64,000 nt of DNA, taken from assembly GCF_006227205.1 (NCBI RefSeq), contig NZ_VCNG01000008.1:186001-250000 (forward strand), written 5' to 3'. Numbering within the stretch: position 1 is the first letter of the stretch; each line of letters opens with the position of its first letter. A program made the translations under genes and the position numbers. The DNA comes from Pseudomonas sp. ICMP22404. GTDB taxonomy: Bacteria > Pseudomonadota > Gammaproteobacteria > Pseudomonadales > Pseudomonadaceae. This document shows, piece after piece, positions 62,307 through 64,000 of the stretch. Below the pieces are notes generated by a model. It worked only from the letters and a program-made list of their open reading frames with translations. It was not told where the DNA came from and made no database searches.

Positions 62307-63092
62307 ATGAAAAAGGCGTCCCTTGTGGGCGCCTTTTTTGTGTCCGCGATTTGGCTGAGCGGCGCCCAGGCCTTCTGCCCCGCACCGACGGGCGCGACCG
62401 AGGTGGTGGTCCGGCGGGTGGTGGATGGCGATACCCTGCGCCTGACAGATGGTCGCAGCGTGCGCTTGATCGGCCTCAATATACCTGAGCTGGGTCGGCA
62501 GGGGCGTTCCGACGAGCCCTTTGCCGTTGCGGCCCGCCGTCGCCTGGAAGCCTTGGTGGCCGCCAGTGGCGGGCGCGTAGGGTTGGTTCCCGGCAGGGAG
62601 GGCAAGGATCGCTACGGTCGGACACTGGCCCATGCCTATGGTGCCGATGGACGCAATCTCGAAGCGCAGATGCTCGCCGAGGGCCTGGGCTTTCAGGTGG
62701 CGGTGGCACCGAATGTCGGGTTGGCCGATTGTCAGCGGGCCGCCGAACGCCAGGCGCGGGAAGCGCGTCTCGGCCTGTGGAAGCGTTCACCCGTGCTCAA
62801 GACCGGGCAGGTCAAGGCGTCCGGTTTCGCAGTGCTGAGCGGGCGCGTCAGCGCAGTCAGGCGCAATCGTGGTGGTGTTTGGCTGCAATTGGATAATTCG
62901 GTTGTATTGCGCATTGCGCCCAATCTGCTGGAACGCTTCGATATGGCTTCGCTCGAGCGCCTTGTCGGCAAGCAGGTCGAGGCGCGTGGCTGGGTGGCCG
63001 AGCGGTCTCGCCGTGGGAACGCGGGGCAGGGGCAAGGCCGCTGGCTACTGCCGCTGACCGATCCGGCGATGCTGAGTCCGATGCCGGGATAA
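62307..63092 (+). CDS. secreted thermonuclease (SNase-fold) protein
   Basis: 261 residues from ATG 62307; signal peptide ~1-22 (MKKASLVGAFFVSAIW, cleavage near AQAF). SNase domain ~30-165: VVDGDTLRL keeps both Asp, RLIGLNIPELG keeps the Arg and Glu but has Asn where staphylococcal nuclease has the calcium ligand Asp40, and YGRTLAHAY keeps the Arg87 equivalent. A ~100-residue C-terminal extension of OB-like appearance (FAVLSGRVSAVRRNRGGVWLQ in part) follows. Periplasmic or extracellular. Its first codons overlap a terminator; a TTG at 62277 is an unlikely alternative start. Confidence 0.86.
   Translation: MKKASLVGAFFVSAIWLSGAQAFCPAPTGATEVVVRRVVDGDTLRLTDGRSVRLIGLNIPELGRQGRSDEPFAVAARRRLEALVAASGGRVGLVPGREGKDRYGRTLAHAYGADGRNLEAQMLAEGLGFQVAVAPNVGLADCQRAAERQAREARLGLWKRSPVLKTGQVKASGFAVLSGRVSAVRRNRGGVWLQLDNSVVLRIAPNLLERFDMASLERLVGKQVEARGWVAERSRRGNAGQGQGRWLLPLTDPAMLSPMPG
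62311..62339 (+). terminator. rho-independent terminator of rpmE inside the nuclease signal-peptide codons
   Basis: GGCGTCCC-TTGT-GGGCGCC stem (one bulged T) followed by TTTTTT. Positioned 45 nt after the rpmE stop, but entirely within codons 2-11 of the nuclease gene. Confidence 0.8.
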
Positions 63093-63273
63093 AAAATTGT
63101 AGACATTTTTTCTGTTGATTGTATGCATCGAGCCCTTGTGTTTCGTGGCCCTTGGCCCAAAGTCGTAGGGCAGGGCGCTTGACAGCGGTGACCGGTCAGT
63201 CTTGTAGGGACTTTGCGAGGCGCGTATCCTCGGCGGTCCGTCTGTCCAACACAGTAAAAAGCGGAATGCCCAC

Positions 63274-64000
63274 ATGTCTGATCTGAAAACTGCCGCTCTC
63301 GAATATCACGCTCATCCTCGTCCAGGAAAGCTGAGTGTCGAGCTCACCAAGGCCACCGCTACTGCCCGCGATCTGTCGCTGGCCTACAGCCCCGGCGTAG
63401 CCGAGCCAGTCCGCGAAATCGCTCGCGACCCTGAACTGGCCTACCGATACACCGGCAAGGGCAACCTGGTTGCAGTCATTTCCGATGGCACCGCGATTCT
63501 CGGCCTGGGTGACCTGGGTCCATTGGCCTCCAAGCCGGTCATGGAAGGCAAGGGTGTGCTGTTCAAGCGTTTCGCCGGTATCGACGTGTTCGACATCGAA
63601 GTCGACTCCGAAAGCCCGCAAGCCTTCATCGACACCGTCAAGCGCATCTCCATCACCTTTGGTGGCATCAACCTGGAAGACATCAAGGCGCCTGAGTGCT
63701 TTGAAATCGAACGCGCGCTGATCGAACAGTGCGACATTCCGGTGTTCCACGATGACCAGCACGGTACCGCAATCGTGACCGCGGCCGGCATGATCAACGC
63801 CCTGGAAATCGCTGGCAAAACCTTGCCGGAAGCCAAGATCGTCTGCCTGGGCGCCGGTGCTGCGGCCATCTCCTGCATGAAATTGCTGGTGAGCATGGGC
63901 GCGAAGATCGAAAACATCTTCATGATCGACCGTACCGGTGTGATCCATTCCGGTCGTAGCGACCTGAACCAGTACAAGGCTGTCTTCGCTCACGCGACCG
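63274..64000 (+). CDS. maeB: NADP-dependent malic enzyme, N-terminal part (3' end outside window)
   Basis: Oxidative decarboxylation of malate to pyruvate. 242 residues visible from ATG 63274 (MSDLKTAALEYHAHPRPG). Motifs: LAYSPGVAEPVREIA, GTAILGLGDLGPLASKPVMEGK (in part), metal ligands in FHDDQHGTA and the Rossmann start IVCLGAGAAAISCM. The visible part matches the bacterial MaeB/SfcA group with the ACT-less N-terminus; full length is unknown. A TTGACA at 63179 could be a -35 box, but its -10 is poor. Confidence 0.93.
   Translation, partial: MSDLKTAALEYHAHPRPGKLSVELTKATATARDLSLAYSPGVAEPVREIARDPELAYRYTGKGNLVAVISDGTAILGLGDLGPLASKPVMEGKGVLFKRFAGIDVFDIEVDSESPQAFIDTVKRISITFGGINLEDIKAPECFEIERALIEQCDIPVFHDDQHGTAIVTAAGMINALEIAGKTLPEAKIVCLGAGAAAISCMKLLVSMGAKIENIFMIDRTGVIHSGRSDLNQYKAVFAHAT

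Overview
The window is an ordinary high-GC chromosomal segment of a fluorescent-group Pseudomonas. Evidence for this is the gene content and order (an hutF-hutCD-hutU...hutG locus, opgGH, tandem chemoreceptors next to rsmE-tatCBA-hisEI-ubiBJE, and a medium-chain PHA locus phaC1ZC2D/phaIF), plus dozens of Pseudomonas REP/REPIN palindromes (core GTGGGAGCGAGCCTGCTCGCGAT). I see no prophage, insertion sequence, integrase, CRISPR array, tRNA or rRNA. Strand shadows of the GC-rich genes were ignored.

Layout. 1-8.5 kb (+): 3' end of glgP, a membrane pair DUF2339/DUF3999 of unknown function, fbp with a DUF924 gene. 8.6-10.6 kb (-): a dCache chemoreceptor with the amino-acid-binding signature. 10.8-11.7 kb (+): small lipoprotein and lipocalin. 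11.8-26.7 kb: the histidine utilisation locus. It has hutF (-), then hutC-hutD and a nine-gene run hutU-hutTu-hutXWV-hutH1-hutH2-hutI-hutG (+). A readable sigma-54 promoter has a HutC operator lying across its start site, and a second operator sits in the hutF/hutC divergent region. 27-35 kb (+): an orphan choline/betaine-type binding protein, an esterase, pip-dtd, and opgG-opgH ending in a strong bidirectional terminator. 35-40.4 kb (-): a small DUF6124 gene with a structured leader, then two tandem HBM-type chemoreceptors with sigma-28 type promoters. 40.5-46.5 kb (-): the run ubiE-ubiJ-ubiB-hisI-hisE-tatA-tatB-tatC-rsmE. 46.7-54 kb: the PHA locus, phaIF (+) converging on phaC1-phaZ-phaC2-phaD (-), with a sigma-54 promoter candidate before phaC1. 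54.2-61.7 kb (-): DUF971, hslVU (with a sigma-32 promoter), a SPOR protein, argS and priA. 61.9-64 kb (+): rpmE, a secreted SNase-fold nuclease, and the 5' part of a malic enzyme gene.

How the parts work together. HutXWV/HutTu import substrate; HutH2, HutU, HutI, HutF and HutG convert histidine to glutamate, ammonia and formate; HutC represses and is expected to be relieved by urocanate. PhaC1/C2 polymerise, PhaZ depolymerises, PhaI/PhaF coat granules, and PhaD regulates. OpgG/H make osmoregulated periplasmic glucans.

Most notable points: HutH1 has lost both the MIO-forming Ala-Ser-Gly and the catalytic Tyr while keeping the rest of the fold, so it is probably not a histidase. The rpmE-type terminator lies inside the signal-peptide codons of the downstream nuclease gene. 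A three-unit tandem REPIN array and a homologous repeat bracket one chemoreceptor gene. Promoters for sigma-54, sigma-28 and sigma-32 can be read directly. I did not find a convincing wholly new multigene system; the DUF2339/DUF3999 pair and HutH1 are the best candidates for undescribed function.
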